A stretch of DNA of 6,860 nt from positions 1 to 6,860 of the forward strand of contig DMDP01000028.1 of assembly GCA_003445475.1 (NCBI GenBank), in the 5' to 3' direction. Origin of the DNA: Peptococcaceae bacterium. Lineage in GTDB: Bacteria > Bacillota > Desulfotomaculia > Desulfotomaculales > UBA12532. The position numbers and the translations under genes were made by a program. The notes below the pieces were generated by a model. The model had not been told where the DNA came from. It did no database searches and saw only the letters and a list, made by a program, of their open reading frames with translations. Below, piece after piece: positions 1 through 6,196 of this stretch; the first letter of the stretch is position 1, and every line of letters starts with the position of its first letter.

Positions 1-1025
1 CCGGATCTGTCGTAAAGCTCCGAAACCAGGGCGAAGATATCCCGCACCGACGCCTTTTCCGCCACGAGCGCGCTCAGGAAGCCGTCGACCTCGCGGCTCA
101 CATCGGCGAGACCTTCGAGAGTCTGTTGGGCCTCGATCCGGTGCGCAATCCAGAACGTACCCGTACTGCGGGCCTTCACCAGATCGACGATGCTCACGAT
201 CCCCGCCAGCATGCTCCTGTCCGTTACAACCAGGTGTTTCACGCCGTGCTTAATCACTTCCAGCATCGCCTGGTTCAGGTACGCGTCGCGGTTGATGGTC
301 ACGAGCCTTCGGTTCATTACCTCCAGCGCGCTGCATTCTTCCAACCGGTAGCGGCGTTCGGCAATCAACTGGTTCACCAGATCCCGTTCCGTGATCAGCC
401 CCACCGGCTGACCCTCGCTGTCGATGACCACCACGGCGCTTATGTTGTGCTCCTGCATGAGGGCCGCCACGCCCGTTACCGGGTCGTGGACCCGGCAGGT
501 TATGACCGGGCTGGACATTAGTTCTCCCACCCGCCGCCGGAAAAGGGGTGATTCGGCCCGCCCGTGCGTTTCACCCGCCTGTTCCGCCACGATTTCCTCG
601 TAGAGGCTGCGCATCCGCTCCAGAAGCGTACGGCTGAAAAAGGCGGCGACGCCCCCGTTATGGTAGATCAGGCTTTCAAAGACCTCCCGCGGGATAACCA
701 GGCAGGTAAGATCTTCCTTCGCCATGACCGAACCGGGATACGTCGCGTCGGTCAACACCACCGTTTCCCCGAAGAATTCGCCCGGGCGCCGGTAGCCCAC
801 GACGGTGGCCGCCCCCTGCTCTCCGGCAACCGTCACCTCCGCCAGCCCCTCGACCACCAGGAAGAGTTTCTGGAGGCTGGGCGTCCCCTGCCGGAAAATG
901 TACGTTCCCCGGGGGAATTTCTCCAGCGCGAGTTGCGGGACCAGCCGGGCAATCATCTCTTCGTCGAGCGTATTAAAAGGAGGCATTTTTTTGAGGATGG
1001 CGCTGATACGCTCTTTGCCGCCCAA
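1..1025 (-). CDS. cNMP-binding-like / tandem CBS domain signalling protein, probably DUF294 family (partial, C-terminus off window)
   Basis: The frame is open from the start region to base 1, giving about 341 visible residues. Residues ~15-130 form a cyclic-nucleotide-binding-like beta-roll, with the cassette motif GEFFGE at 82-87. Residues ~165-285 hold two CBS repeats, the first starting LMSSPVIT and running to GLITERDL, the second starting VMNRRLVT and running to AGIVSIVDL. A helical stretch follows, like the lead-in to the DUF294 nucleotidyltransferase-like domain, whose active site would lie outside the window; family members are typically around 600 residues. The arginine usually found after the cassette motif (RSA/RAA) is absent (TYPGSVMA), so ordinary cAMP binding is doubtful. 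The start is uncertain. TTG at 1025 has a GGGAG site 8 bases upstream and is preferred; GTG at 1034 and ATG at 986 are in frame. A cytosolic regulator of the neighbouring acetate genes is plausible but unproven. Confidence 0.85.
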   Translation of the reverse strand, partial: MGGKERISAILKKMPPFNTLDEEMIARLVPQLALEKFPRGTYIFRQGTPSLQKLFLVVEGLAEVTVAGEQGAATVVGYRRPGEFFGETVVLTDATYPGSVMAKEDLTCLVIPREVFESLIYHNGGVAAFFSRTLLERMRSLYEEIVAEQAGETHGRAESPLFRRRVGELMSSPVITCRVHDPVTGVAALMQEHNISAVVVIDSEGQPVGLITERDLVNQLIAERRYRLEECSALEVMNRRLVTINRDAYLNQAMLEVIKHGVKHLVVTDRSMLAGIVSIVDLVKARSTGTFWIAHRIEAQQTLEGLADVSREVDGFLSALVAEKASVRDIFALVSELYDRS

Positions 1026-1074
1026 AGCCTTCACTCCCTTAAAGACGCGCTCCGCCGGCGCTGCCGGTGTTTTG

Positions 1075-1080
1075 CCTCCT
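1075..1080 (-). other. Orphan AGGAGG ribosome-site-like sequence
   Basis: A perfect AGGAGG lies upstream of the CBS-protein gene, but no ATG, GTG or TTG follows at normal spacing; the first usable in-frame start is 40 bases or more downstream. Just before it sit two tiny ORFs, ATG-TGG-TAA and ATG-GCA-ACA-TAG, the stop of the second overlapping the AGGAGG. It may be chance, a translational-coupling remnant, or a sign that the gene start was altered. Confidence 0.35.
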
Positions 1081-1142
1081 ATGTTGCCATGTTACCACAT
1101 TTCATATAAAGGCTTAACTTTAAACTCTCCCTGCATACCGGC

Positions 1143-1170
1143 GCCGGGCCCCCGCATGTGGGGACCCGGC
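1143..1170 (-). terminator. GC-rich stem-loop after actP (no T-tract)
   Basis: An 11-bp stem, GCCGGGTCCCC with GGGGGCCCGGC, encloses a 6-base loop 13 bases after the actP stop. On the minus-strand RNA all 11 positions pair, one as G-U; on the plus strand that position would be a C-A mismatch, which favours a minus-strand RNA role. No run of T follows, so it may protect the 3' end or be a weak or factor-assisted terminator rather than a canonical intrinsic one. Confidence 0.55.
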
Positions 1171-1183
1171 TCCCACCGGTCTT

Positions 1184-2722
1184 CTACTCGGCCCCTACGG
1201 CCAGGTACGTCCTTACCTTCTGGACCTCGAATTGCGCTTGGGCCTTCCTGTCCGGAACGAGAAGCGAGACCGCGAAGGCCACCGCGAAACTCGCCGTCAT
1301 GGAGACGATGGCCGGGTTCTTCAGCGGGAATACGGCCGCCGGGTTCTTCAATACGTCGACCCAGACCGTGGGACTGAGTATAATAAGAAGGGTGGCCAGG
1401 ATGGCGCCCACCAGGATGGACGCGGTGGCACCGGCCGTACTCAACCGCTTCCACGTGATGGACAGTAACAGCGCCGGGAAGTTCGCGCTACAGGCCACCG
1501 CGAAGGCCAGGCCCACCATGAAAGCCACGTTCTGACCTTTGAAGAGAATGCCGAGCAGGATCGCCAGGAGTCCAACGAGAACGGTGGCGATCCTTGCCAC
1601 CCTGACCTGTTCCCGCTCGTTGGCGTGCCCGCCCTTGACCACGTTAACGTATATGTCGTGGGAGAGCGCGGACGCGCCCGCAAGCGTCAGGCCCGCGACC
1701 ACCGCCAGGATGGTGGCAAAGGCCACCGCCGCGATGAACCCGAGGAAGGGCGTGCCGCCCAGCAACTCCGCCAGGAGCGGCGCCGCCATGTTGCCCCCCT
1801 TGTCGATCTTCGCAATCAGGTCGCGCCCGACAAGCACCGACGCGCTGAAGCCCACCAGGGGAATGATGCAGTAGAAGTAGCCGATGAACCCCGTAGCCCA
1901 CGCGATGGATTTGCGCGCCTCCTTGGCGTCGGGGACGGTATAGAACCGCATCAGGATGTGCGGCAGCCCCAGGAGGCCGAACATCAGCGCCAGGCCCAGC
2001 GATACCGCGTCCAGCGGGTTCGTGATGAGGCCGCCCGGCTCGAGCGCCGCCTGGCCGTAGTTGGCCGCCACCGCCGCGTAGAGGCTTCCCGGGTTGAAGC
2101 CGAACTGGGCCATGCCGAGGAGCATCAGCAGCGTGACACCGCCGAGTAACAGACACGCCTTGATGATCTGCACCCACGTCGTGGCGATCATCCCACCGAA
2201 AAGCACGTACACAAGCATTACCACGCCGACGATGACCACGGCCACCTCGTAGGGCAGGCCGAACATCAGTTTGATCAGGCTCCCCGCGCCGACCATCTGG
2301 GCGATGGTGTAAAAGACGACGGTTAGAATGCCGCCCACGGCAGAGGCCAGACGGATGGGCCTGTTGGCGAGCCTGTAGGCCAGCACGTCGGCAAAGGTGT
2401 ACTTGCCCAGATTGCGTAGCGGCTCGGCGATGAGAAACAGCAGCACCGGCCATCCCACCAGCCAGCCCGTGGCATAAATCATGCCGTCGAAACCCTTAAG
2501 CGCAACCAGGCCGGCAATTCCCAGAAAGGACGCCGCGCTCATGTAGTCGCCGGCCAGGGCCAGCCCGTTCTGAAATCCCGTGATCTGGCGCGCCGCCGCG
2601 TAATACTCGGTGGTGGTCTTCGTCCTTCGCGCGGCCCAGTAGGTAATCAGGAGCGATACGGCCACGAAACAGAGGAAAAACAGGATTGCGGATGCCGTCG
2701 GCTGTCCGAGTGTGGTTTGCAT
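1184..2722 (-). CDS. actP: Cation/acetate symporter ActP (sodium:solute symporter family)
   Basis: 512 residues, a multi-spanning inner-membrane permease that takes up acetate, and possibly other short monocarboxylates, driven by a cation gradient. Hydrophobic segments run almost throughout, from residues ~10-30 to ~470-490. Family signatures are visible: GDYMSAASFLGIAG at 58-71 (sodium-site region of the first core helix), GGMIATTWVQIIKA at 176-189, and AGLTLAGASALSHDIY at 343-358, with the serine/threonine-rich second sodium-site helix. It is slightly shorter than the ~549-residue E. coli ActP, mainly at the ends. The ATG start has GGGGAGGTG six or so bases upstream. The gene follows the DUF485 gene by 15 bases, so the two are surely co-transcribed and probably act together, as yjcH and actP do in enterobacteria. 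Acetate as the main substrate is inferred from homology and from the nearby acs. Confidence 0.93.
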   Translation of the reverse strand: MQTTLGQPTASAILFFLCFVAVSLLITYWAARRTKTTTEYYAAARQITGFQNGLALAGDYMSAASFLGIAGLVALKGFDGMIYATGWLVGWPVLLFLIAEPLRNLGKYTFADVLAYRLANRPIRLASAVGGILTVVFYTIAQMVGAGSLIKLMFGLPYEVAVVIVGVVMLVYVLFGGMIATTWVQIIKACLLLGGVTLLMLLGMAQFGFNPGSLYAAVAANYGQAALEPGGLITNPLDAVSLGLALMFGLLGLPHILMRFYTVPDAKEARKSIAWATGFIGYFYCIIPLVGFSASVLVGRDLIAKIDKGGNMAAPLLAELLGGTPFLGFIAAVAFATILAVVAGLTLAGASALSHDIYVNVVKGGHANEREQVRVARIATVLVGLLAILLGILFKGQNVAFMVGLAFAVACSANFPALLLSITWKRLSTAGATASILVGAILATLLIILSPTVWVDVLKNPAAVFPLKNPAIVSMTASFAVAFAVSLLVPDRKAQAQFEVQKVRTYLAVGAE

Positions 2723-2737
2723 ACAGACACCTCCCCG

Positions 2738-3040
2738 CTACCTTTCGAGCTTCTCGTTGAGCGTGGCAACGATCCGGTCGTACCTGGCGTTCGCCCACAA
2801 GACATAGACCAGGGTAAGGACGAAAGAGATGACGATTACCAGGACGGCTAAGGGGATGCCCAGGGTGGTAGCCACGCCTATTTTGGTCGACAGGGTGTCT
2901 CTCGCCACCCCAACCATAATAACGAATCCGTAATAGGTGATGAACACGAGCAGGGTGAGGATGCCGGCCATCACCCACCTGCTGGTGACCAGCTTCTTGA
3001 ACTCCGGCGCTTCTTCAATCTCCTTAACGGATCGGATCAC
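2738..3040 (-). CDS. DUF485 family small membrane protein (YjcH-like, ActP partner)
   Basis: 100 residues with two predicted membrane helices, about residues 24-46 and 58-83, a charged N-terminus and a basic/acidic C-terminal tail (ANARYDRIVATLNEKLER). This is the usual size and shape of DUF485 proteins, which are nearly always encoded just upstream of an acetate-type SSS permease. Its role is not firmly known; an accessory or stabilising subunit of the transporter is the common assumption. The start is GTG at 3040, supported by AAAGGAGG about 7 bases upstream. Only 15 bases, filled by the actP ribosome site, separate its TAG stop from actP, indicating one operon. The frame has no anomaly. 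Confidence 0.9.
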   Translation of the reverse strand: MIRSVKEIEEAPEFKKLVTSRWVMAGILTLLVFITYYGFVIMVGVARDTLSTKIGVATTLGIPLAVLVIVISFVLTLVYVLWANARYDRIVATLNEKLER

Positions 3041-3094
3041 AGAACCCCCTCCTTTGTCCCTTCTTCCCGGGTTGGTGCGTGGGATACGGAAAAC

Positions 3095-3116
3095 CTAAGT
3101 CATGCAGACACCTCCC
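3095..3116 (-). promoter_or_regulatory. Two-codon mini-ORF (Met-Thr-stop) with its own ribosome site in the DUF485-actP leader
   Basis: On the minus strand GGGAGGTGTCTG is followed by C and then ATG-ACT-TAG. The 12-base ribosome-site segment is identical to the one in front of actP (2724-2735), and 17 of 19 bases match over the wider unit, including the ATG. The mini-ORF ends 54 bases before the DUF485 GTG start. It could affect ribosome loading or be a leftover copy of the actP start region. Confidence 0.5.
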
Positions 3117-3187
3117 TGCCTGAGCTGATCCCGGGGGTAGGGACGCCGGCAAAAAGGTCTTGGGGCAACACCATATACTTTGGGGTG

Positions 3188-3216
3188 ATTATAGGATGCA
3201 GCAGGCGCGAACGGAA
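3188..3216 (-). promoter_or_regulatory. Candidate sigma-A promoter for DUF485-actP
   Basis: A perfect -10 TATAAT lies at 3193-3188 on the minus strand. At 17-base spacing the -35 position reads TTCCGT (3216-3211), a poor match to TTGACA. Transcription would start near 3181, leaving a leader of about 140 bases. The weak -35 suggests dependence on an activator. Confidence 0.5.
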
Positions 3217-3336
3217 GAGTTAGGCGGCAAAACGCCGCTATTTCCGTGTCAAACGAAGGATACGGGGGCGAACGGCAGTGGGAAGGCTGAGCGGCGCGGC
3301 TTCACCGTTCAGGCCGGGTTTTCGACCGCTCGCCGC

Positions 3337-3741
3337 TCAATCCCCCTCGCACGCCTGCCACTTGCGGAGCGCTTTTTCCAGAAAGCGCGTCTCCTCCACG
3401 ACGACCCGCACGTGGGTGCCGCGGCCGATAACCTCGATTTCGTCACGGGCTTCAACCTCGAACACCAGGCGGCGCCCCTCGACTGCCGCCAGCTTGGCTA
3501 CCGCCCGCACGTCCATGCCGGGCGGTGTGGCCGCAATATGCTCCACGTCCAGTTTCACGCCCACCGAGGTATGGCCGGCCGGGAGACGGCCCCGCACGCA
3601 TGCCACGGCGGCGGCCTCCATCAAAGCCACCATCCGCGGCGTCGACAGGACCGGGACCTCCCCGCTTCCCTGCGCCTGGGCAGTGTCCTTCACCCTGACG
3701 GCCATATGGCACGTACCGGTAAGGCCTGGGGCCAGTTCCAT
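3337..3741 (-). CDS. FlK-type hot-dog acyl-CoA thioesterase
   Basis: 134 residues, a single hot-dog fold thioesterase resembling fluoroacetyl-CoA thioesterase FlK of Streptomyces cattleya. The catalytic Thr, Glu and His of FlK (as recalled, T42, E50, H76) have counterparts T34, E42 and H68 with exactly the same spacing: STPRMVALME, then EHIAATPPGM. Further shared stretches are VEGRRL and IGRGTHVR. FlK's lid phenylalanine, six residues before the threonine, appears to be replaced (Glu), so specificity for the fluorinated substrate is not implied. The start is ATG 3741, chosen because GGAGGTG lies 9 bases upstream; an in-frame ATG at 3792 would add 17 residues (MVFFFPGADLVTEVNTR) but lacks a ribosome site and falls in the leader's U-tract. 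It likely hydrolyses a small acyl-CoA in the cytosol. Its place between acs and the acetate permease suggests an acetyl-like substrate; this is inference. Confidence 0.85.
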   Translation of the reverse strand: MELAPGLTGTCHMAVRVKDTAQAQGSGEVPVLSTPRMVALMEAAAVACVRGRLPAGHTSVGVKLDVEHIAATPPGMDVRAVAKLAAVEGRRLVFEVEARDEIEVIGRGTHVRVVVEETRFLEKALRKWQACEGD

Positions 3742-3778
3742 CCGCGTGTTCACCTCCGTTACGAGATCGGCGCCCGGG

Positions 3779-3831
3779 AAAAAGAAAACCACGAAGATGC
3801 GTCGGGACTTTTTCGGGCACCTTCATGGTTT
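3779..3831 (-). terminator. Terminator-like hairpin in the thioesterase leader (possible attenuator)
   Basis: On the minus strand AAACCATGAAGGTGC (3831-3817) pairs with GCATCTTCGTGGTTT (3800-3786), 15 pairs with two G-U wobbles, around a 16-base loop. TTTTCTTTTT (3788-3779) overlaps and follows the 3' arm. This has the form of an intrinsic terminator, yet it stands after the promoter and before the ribosome site of the thioesterase gene. It would end a transcript of about 95 bases. Confidence 0.6.
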
Positions 3832-3838
3832 CCAACAG

Positions 3839-3858
3839 GTGGTGGCTTCCGCCACCAC
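3839..3858 (-). ncRNA. GNRA-capped hairpin in the thioesterase leader
   Basis: A perfect 8-bp stem, GTGGTGGC with GCCACCAC, is closed by a GGAA tetraloop on the minus-strand RNA. GGAA fits the stable GNRA class; the opposite strand's loop (TTCC) does not, which supports a minus-strand RNA. It lies 7 bases before the terminator-like hairpin. I do not recognise a known riboswitch class here. Confidence 0.5.
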
Positions 3859-3879
3859 AACCCCCGGGACCTTGCTACC

Positions 3880-3908
3880 AGTTTAATCGACCATCACCCG
3901 CCGGACAA
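3880..3908 (-). promoter_or_regulatory. Candidate sigma-A promoter for the thioesterase leader
   Basis: TTGTCC (3908-3903) and TAAACT (3885-3880) on the minus strand are separated by 17 bases, each matching consensus at four of six positions. Transcription would begin near 3873, just before the two leader hairpins. Confidence 0.4.
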
Positions 3909-3924
3909 CGGATTTGCTCCTAAC

Positions 3925-3938
3925 GGTCGAAATCGACC
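3925..3938. promoter_or_regulatory. Inverted repeat, possible operator upstream of the thioesterase promoter
   Basis: GGTCGA and TCGACC flank two bases (AA). The minus-strand half TGGTCGATT (3939-3931) recurs exactly at 3893-3885, overlapping the start of the proposed -10 box, 46 bases away. A repressor or activator site is possible; no known regulator motif was recognised. Confidence 0.35.
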
Positions 3939-3951
3939 ACCGTGAGGTTGT

Positions 3952-3983
3952 AAAAGGCCCCTCTCCGGTAGAAGAGGGGCCTT
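3952..3983 (-). terminator. Intrinsic terminator of acs
   Basis: On the minus strand AAGGCCCCTCT (3983-3973) and AGAGGGGCCTT (3964-3954) form a perfect 11-bp stem with an 8-base loop, running directly into TTTT (3955-3952). It begins about 17 bases after the acs stop codon. Acs is therefore likely transcribed apart from the thioesterase. Confidence 0.85.
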
Positions 3984-4000
3984 AACCTTTTCGTGTGAAC

Positions 4001-5983
4001 CTACGACTCCCTGCTTTCGTACTTGCGCTTCAACTCTGCGATCACGGCCGGGTCCGCCAGCGTGGTGGTGTCGCCCAGCGCCCGCCCTTCGGCGATGTCG
4101 CGCAACAACCGCCGCATGATCTTGCCGCTCCTGGTCTTGGGCAGCTCCGCCGTGAAGAAGACATCGTCCGGCCGGGCGATGGCGCCGATCTTCTTGACCA
4201 CGTGCGCCTTCAACTCGTCCTGGAATTCGCTCCGCTGCCGGGCCCCGCTCTTGAGCTGCTCGAAGGCGTGCGCCTTCAGCGTGACAAACACCGAGATGGC
4301 CTGACCTTTGATGGCGTGGCTCTTGCCGATGGCGGCGGCCTCCGCCACCCACGGGTGATCCACCAGCGCGCTCTCCACCTCCATGGTGCTCAGCCGGTGG
4401 CCGGCGACGTTGATGACGTCGTCCACCCGGCCAAGAATCCAGTAGTAGTTGTGGTAGTCGCGGCGGGCGCCGTCGCCGGCGAAGTAAAGCATCTTACCGG
4501 GAATCTTGTTCCAGTACGTGTCAACGTAACGCTGATCGTCACCGTAAATGGTGCGGAGCATGGCCGGCCACGGTTCCTTGATTGCCAGGAACCCGCCCTT
4601 GCCGAGCATCACCGAGTTCCCGTCCTTGTCAACCACATCCACCTCGATGCCCGGAAAGGGGACGGTGGCCGACCCCGGCTTGAGCGGGGTAACGCCGGGC
4701 AACGGGGTGATCATGATCATGCCCGTCTCCGTCTGCCACCAGGTGTCCACGATCGGGCAGCGCTCGCCGCCGATGTTCTTGTGGTACCAGACCCAGGCCT
4801 CGGGGTTGATCGGCTCGCCCACCGTGCCCAGGAGGCGCAGGCTTGAAAGGTCGTAGCGACCGGGCCATTCGTCTCCCCACTTCATAAAGGCGCGGATCGC
4901 CGTCGGCGCGGTGTAGAAGACGTTGACGTGGTACTTCTCGACTATGGCCCAGAAGCGGCCGGGGTTCGGCCAGTCGGGCGCCCCTTCGTAGAGCAGCACG
5001 GTCGTGCCGTTGGCCAGGGGGCCGTAAACCACGTAGCTGTGCCCCGTGATCCAGCCGATGTCGGCGGTGCACCAGTAAACGTCGTCGTCTTTGATGTCGA
5101 ACACCATGTAGTGCGTGGTCGAGGTCCCCACCAGGTAGCCGCCGGTGGTGTGCACCACGCCTTTCGGCTTGCCGGTGGTGCCGCTGGTGTAAAGGATAAA
5201 CAGGATGTCCTCGGCGTCCACCTCTTCGCAGGGGCAGCCGGTCGGCGTTTCCTCCGCCATCTCGTGGTACCAGTAATCGCGCCCGTCCAGCATGGATACC
5301 TCCTGCCCGGTGCGCTTGACCACGAGCACTTTTTCAACGCAGGGGGTTTCGGCGAGGGCCGCATCGGCGTTATGCTTCAGGGGTACGATTTTGCCCCGCC
5401 GCCAGCCGCCGTCGGCGGTAATGAGCACCTTGGCCTGCGCGTCAAGAATGCGGTCGCGCAGCGACTCCGAACTGAAGCCGCCGAAGACGACGCTGTGCGG
5501 CGCCCCGAGGCGCGCGCAGGCGAGCATCGCCACGACCGCCTCCGGGATCATCGGCATGTAGATGGCCACGCGGTCGCCCTTCTGCACGCCGAGCTTCTTG
5601 AGGATGTTGGCGAACCGCGTCACTTCGCGGTACAGATCCCAGTACGTCAGCACACGGCTGTCTCCCGGCTCGCCTTCGAAGATGATTGCCGCCTTGTTTT
5701 TTCGCCAGGTCTTCAGGTGGCGGTCGATGCAGTTGTAACAAGCGTTCAATTTTCCGTTGACAAACCACTTGGCGAAAGGAGGGTTCCACTCCAGCACCTT
5801 ATCCCATTTGCGGAACCAATCCAGGCGCTCGGCCTGCATCGCCCAAAAGATTTTCGGGTTGGCCCGCGCCTCCGCGTAAATCTCCCTGCTTTTAATGTTG
5901 GCCTGCTGCGTAAACTCTTCCGGCGGGTGGAATATCCGGTCCTCCTCCAAAAGCGTGTCGATAGTAGCCTTCTTGACGGCCAC
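4001..5983 (-). CDS. acs: Acetyl-CoA synthetase, AMP-forming
   Basis: 660 residues, full length for the family (Salmonella Acs has 652). It activates acetate with ATP to acetyl-AMP and transfers the acetyl group to CoA, in the cytosol. The ANL-superfamily motifs are intact: phosphate loop [11 protein letters not shown] at 265-275, DTWWQTETG at 413-421 (including the tryptophan that restricts the pocket to acetate-size acids), GDGARRD at 503-509, hinge [13 protein letters not shown] at 518-530, and [11 protein letters not shown] at 615-625. The lysine in the last motif, K621, is the site acetylated to switch off Acs in other bacteria. The N-terminal Acs cap domain is present. The start is GTG at 5983 with a GAGGGGGG site upstream. 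A strong terminator follows. Acetate as substrate fits the nearby actP. No acetyltransferase or deacetylase gene is visible in the window. Confidence 0.97.
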   Translation of the reverse strand: MAVKKATIDTLLEEDRIFHPPEEFTQQANIKSREIYAEARANPKIFWAMQAERLDWFRKWDKVLEWNPPFAKWFVNGKLNACYNCIDRHLKTWRKNKAAIIFEGEPGDSRVLTYWDLYREVTRFANILKKLGVQKGDRVAIYMPMIPEAVVAMLACARLGAPHSVVFGGFSSESLRDRILDAQAKVLITADGGWRRGKIVPLKHNADAALAETPCVEKVLVVKRTGQEVSMLDGRDYWYHEMAEETPTGCPCEEVDAEDILFILYTSGTTGKPKGVVHTTGGYLVGTSTTHYMVFDIKDDDVYWCTADIGWITGHSYVVYGPLANGTTVLLYEGAPDWPNPGRFWAIVEKYHVNVFYTAPTAIRAFMKWGDEWPGRYDLSSLRLLGTVGEPINPEAWVWYHKNIGGERCPIVDTWWQTETGMIMITPLPGVTPLKPGSATVPFPGIEVDVVDKDGNSVMLGKGGFLAIKEPWPAMLRTIYGDDQRYVDTYWNKIPGKMLYFAGDGARRDYHNYYWILGRVDDVINVAGHRLSTMEVESALVDHPWVAEAAAIGKSHAIKGQAISVFVTLKAHAFEQLKSGARQRSEFQDELKAHVVKKIGAIARPDDVFFTAELPKTRSGKIMRRLLRDIAEGRALGDTTTLADPAVIAELKRKYESRES

Positions 5984-6034
5984 CTCAACCCCCCCTCAAG
6001 GTAAATAAGCAAAAAACTGGTTCCCCTGTGAGGG

Positions 6035-6063
6035 ATTATACACGCCGCCGGCCACCCGGGAAA
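6035..6063 (-). promoter_or_regulatory. Candidate sigma-A promoter for acs
   Basis: A perfect TATAAT lies at 6040-6035 on the minus strand. The -35 position at 17-base spacing is TTTCCC (6063-6058), a poor match. Transcription would start near 6028, about 45 bases before the GTG. As with the DUF485-actP promoter, a perfect -10 with a weak -35 suggests an activator. Confidence 0.5.
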
Positions 6064-6076
6064 CAAATACAAGGTA

Positions 6077-6123
6077 AACGGTCGCATGCACCGCCCAACG
6101 GTGGAATTCGCGGGTTGAACGGT
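6077..6123 (+). repeat. Three AACGGT direct repeats at 20-21 base spacing
   Basis: AACGGT occurs at 6077-6082, 6097-6102 and 6118-6123, starts 20 and 21 bases apart, close to two DNA helical turns each. They lie roughly 50 to 95 bases upstream of the proposed acs start and upstream of the divergent ligase gene. This layout suits a regulator bound to one DNA face, though a six-base word can recur by chance. Confidence 0.35.
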
Positions 6124-6196
6124 TGTAAAAAGAGAAGGGCGCCGGCAGGATACGACTACCTTGTTTGGCGAATATCCAATTAAGGAGTTGATGGGT

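Larger units (their letters stand above)
3041..3336. other. Intergenic region: leader and promoter of the DUF485-actP operon
   Basis: These 296 bases hold no convincing gene. On the minus strand, from right to left, there is: the end of the thioesterase transcript with no clear T-tailed terminator; a small GC hairpin at 3224-3238 (GCGGC/GCCGC, 5-base loop); a promoter-like TATAAT at 3188-3193; a leader of about 140 bases; and a two-codon ORF with its own ribosome site at 3095-3116. Long plus-strand frames crossing this stretch look like chance open frames. Confidence 0.6.
5984..6196. other. Divergent intergenic region between acs and the PaaK-type gene
   Basis: No gene is supported in these 213 bases. 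They hold the acs leader and its probable promoter on the minus strand, three AACGGT repeats, and the ribosome site AAGGAG (6182-6187) of the divergent ligase. I found no convincing plus-strand promoter. A short inverted repeat, CCCT/AGGG with a 3-base loop near 6024-6034, sits about where acs transcription should start. Confidence 0.6.

Noticed and set aside
126..1377. Plus-strand open frames of 130-190 codons opposite the CBS-domain gene
   Set aside because: They are shadows of the minus-strand frame, which encodes recognisable cNMP-like and CBS domains; the shadow proteins are low-complexity, rich in Arg, His and Pro.
3742..3792. N-terminal extension of the thioesterase to the ATG at 3792
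   Set aside because: That start lacks a ribosome site and lies in the leader's U-tract region; ATG 3741 has GGAGGTG at 9 bases and gives the usual family length.
3839..3862. Signal recognition particle RNA, suggested by the GGAA loop
   Set aside because: The conserved SRP RNA core around the GGAA loop is missing; only the tetraloop matches.
3839..3902. Fluoride riboswitch or T-box leader for the FlK-type gene
   Set aside because: Tempting given the FlK relation, but the conserved fluoride-motif elements are not apparent and the T-box TGGNACCGCG sequence is absent. Left as an unclassified structured leader.
3160..3945. 261-codon plus-strand open frame
   Set aside because: It runs antisense through the thioesterase gene, its leader hairpins and the intergenic region. 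Its protein resembles no family I know, and the minus-strand gene has a ribosome site and conserved catalytic residues.
6000..6063. Sigma-54 promoter for acs
   Set aside because: No GG-N10-GC arrangement fits here: near matches have the wrong spacing (12 bases) or lack GC at the -12 position.
6115..6120. TTGAAC as the -35 box for the divergent ligase gene
   Set aside because: At 16-18 bases downstream the sequence is around GGGCGCC, which is not a plausible -10 box.
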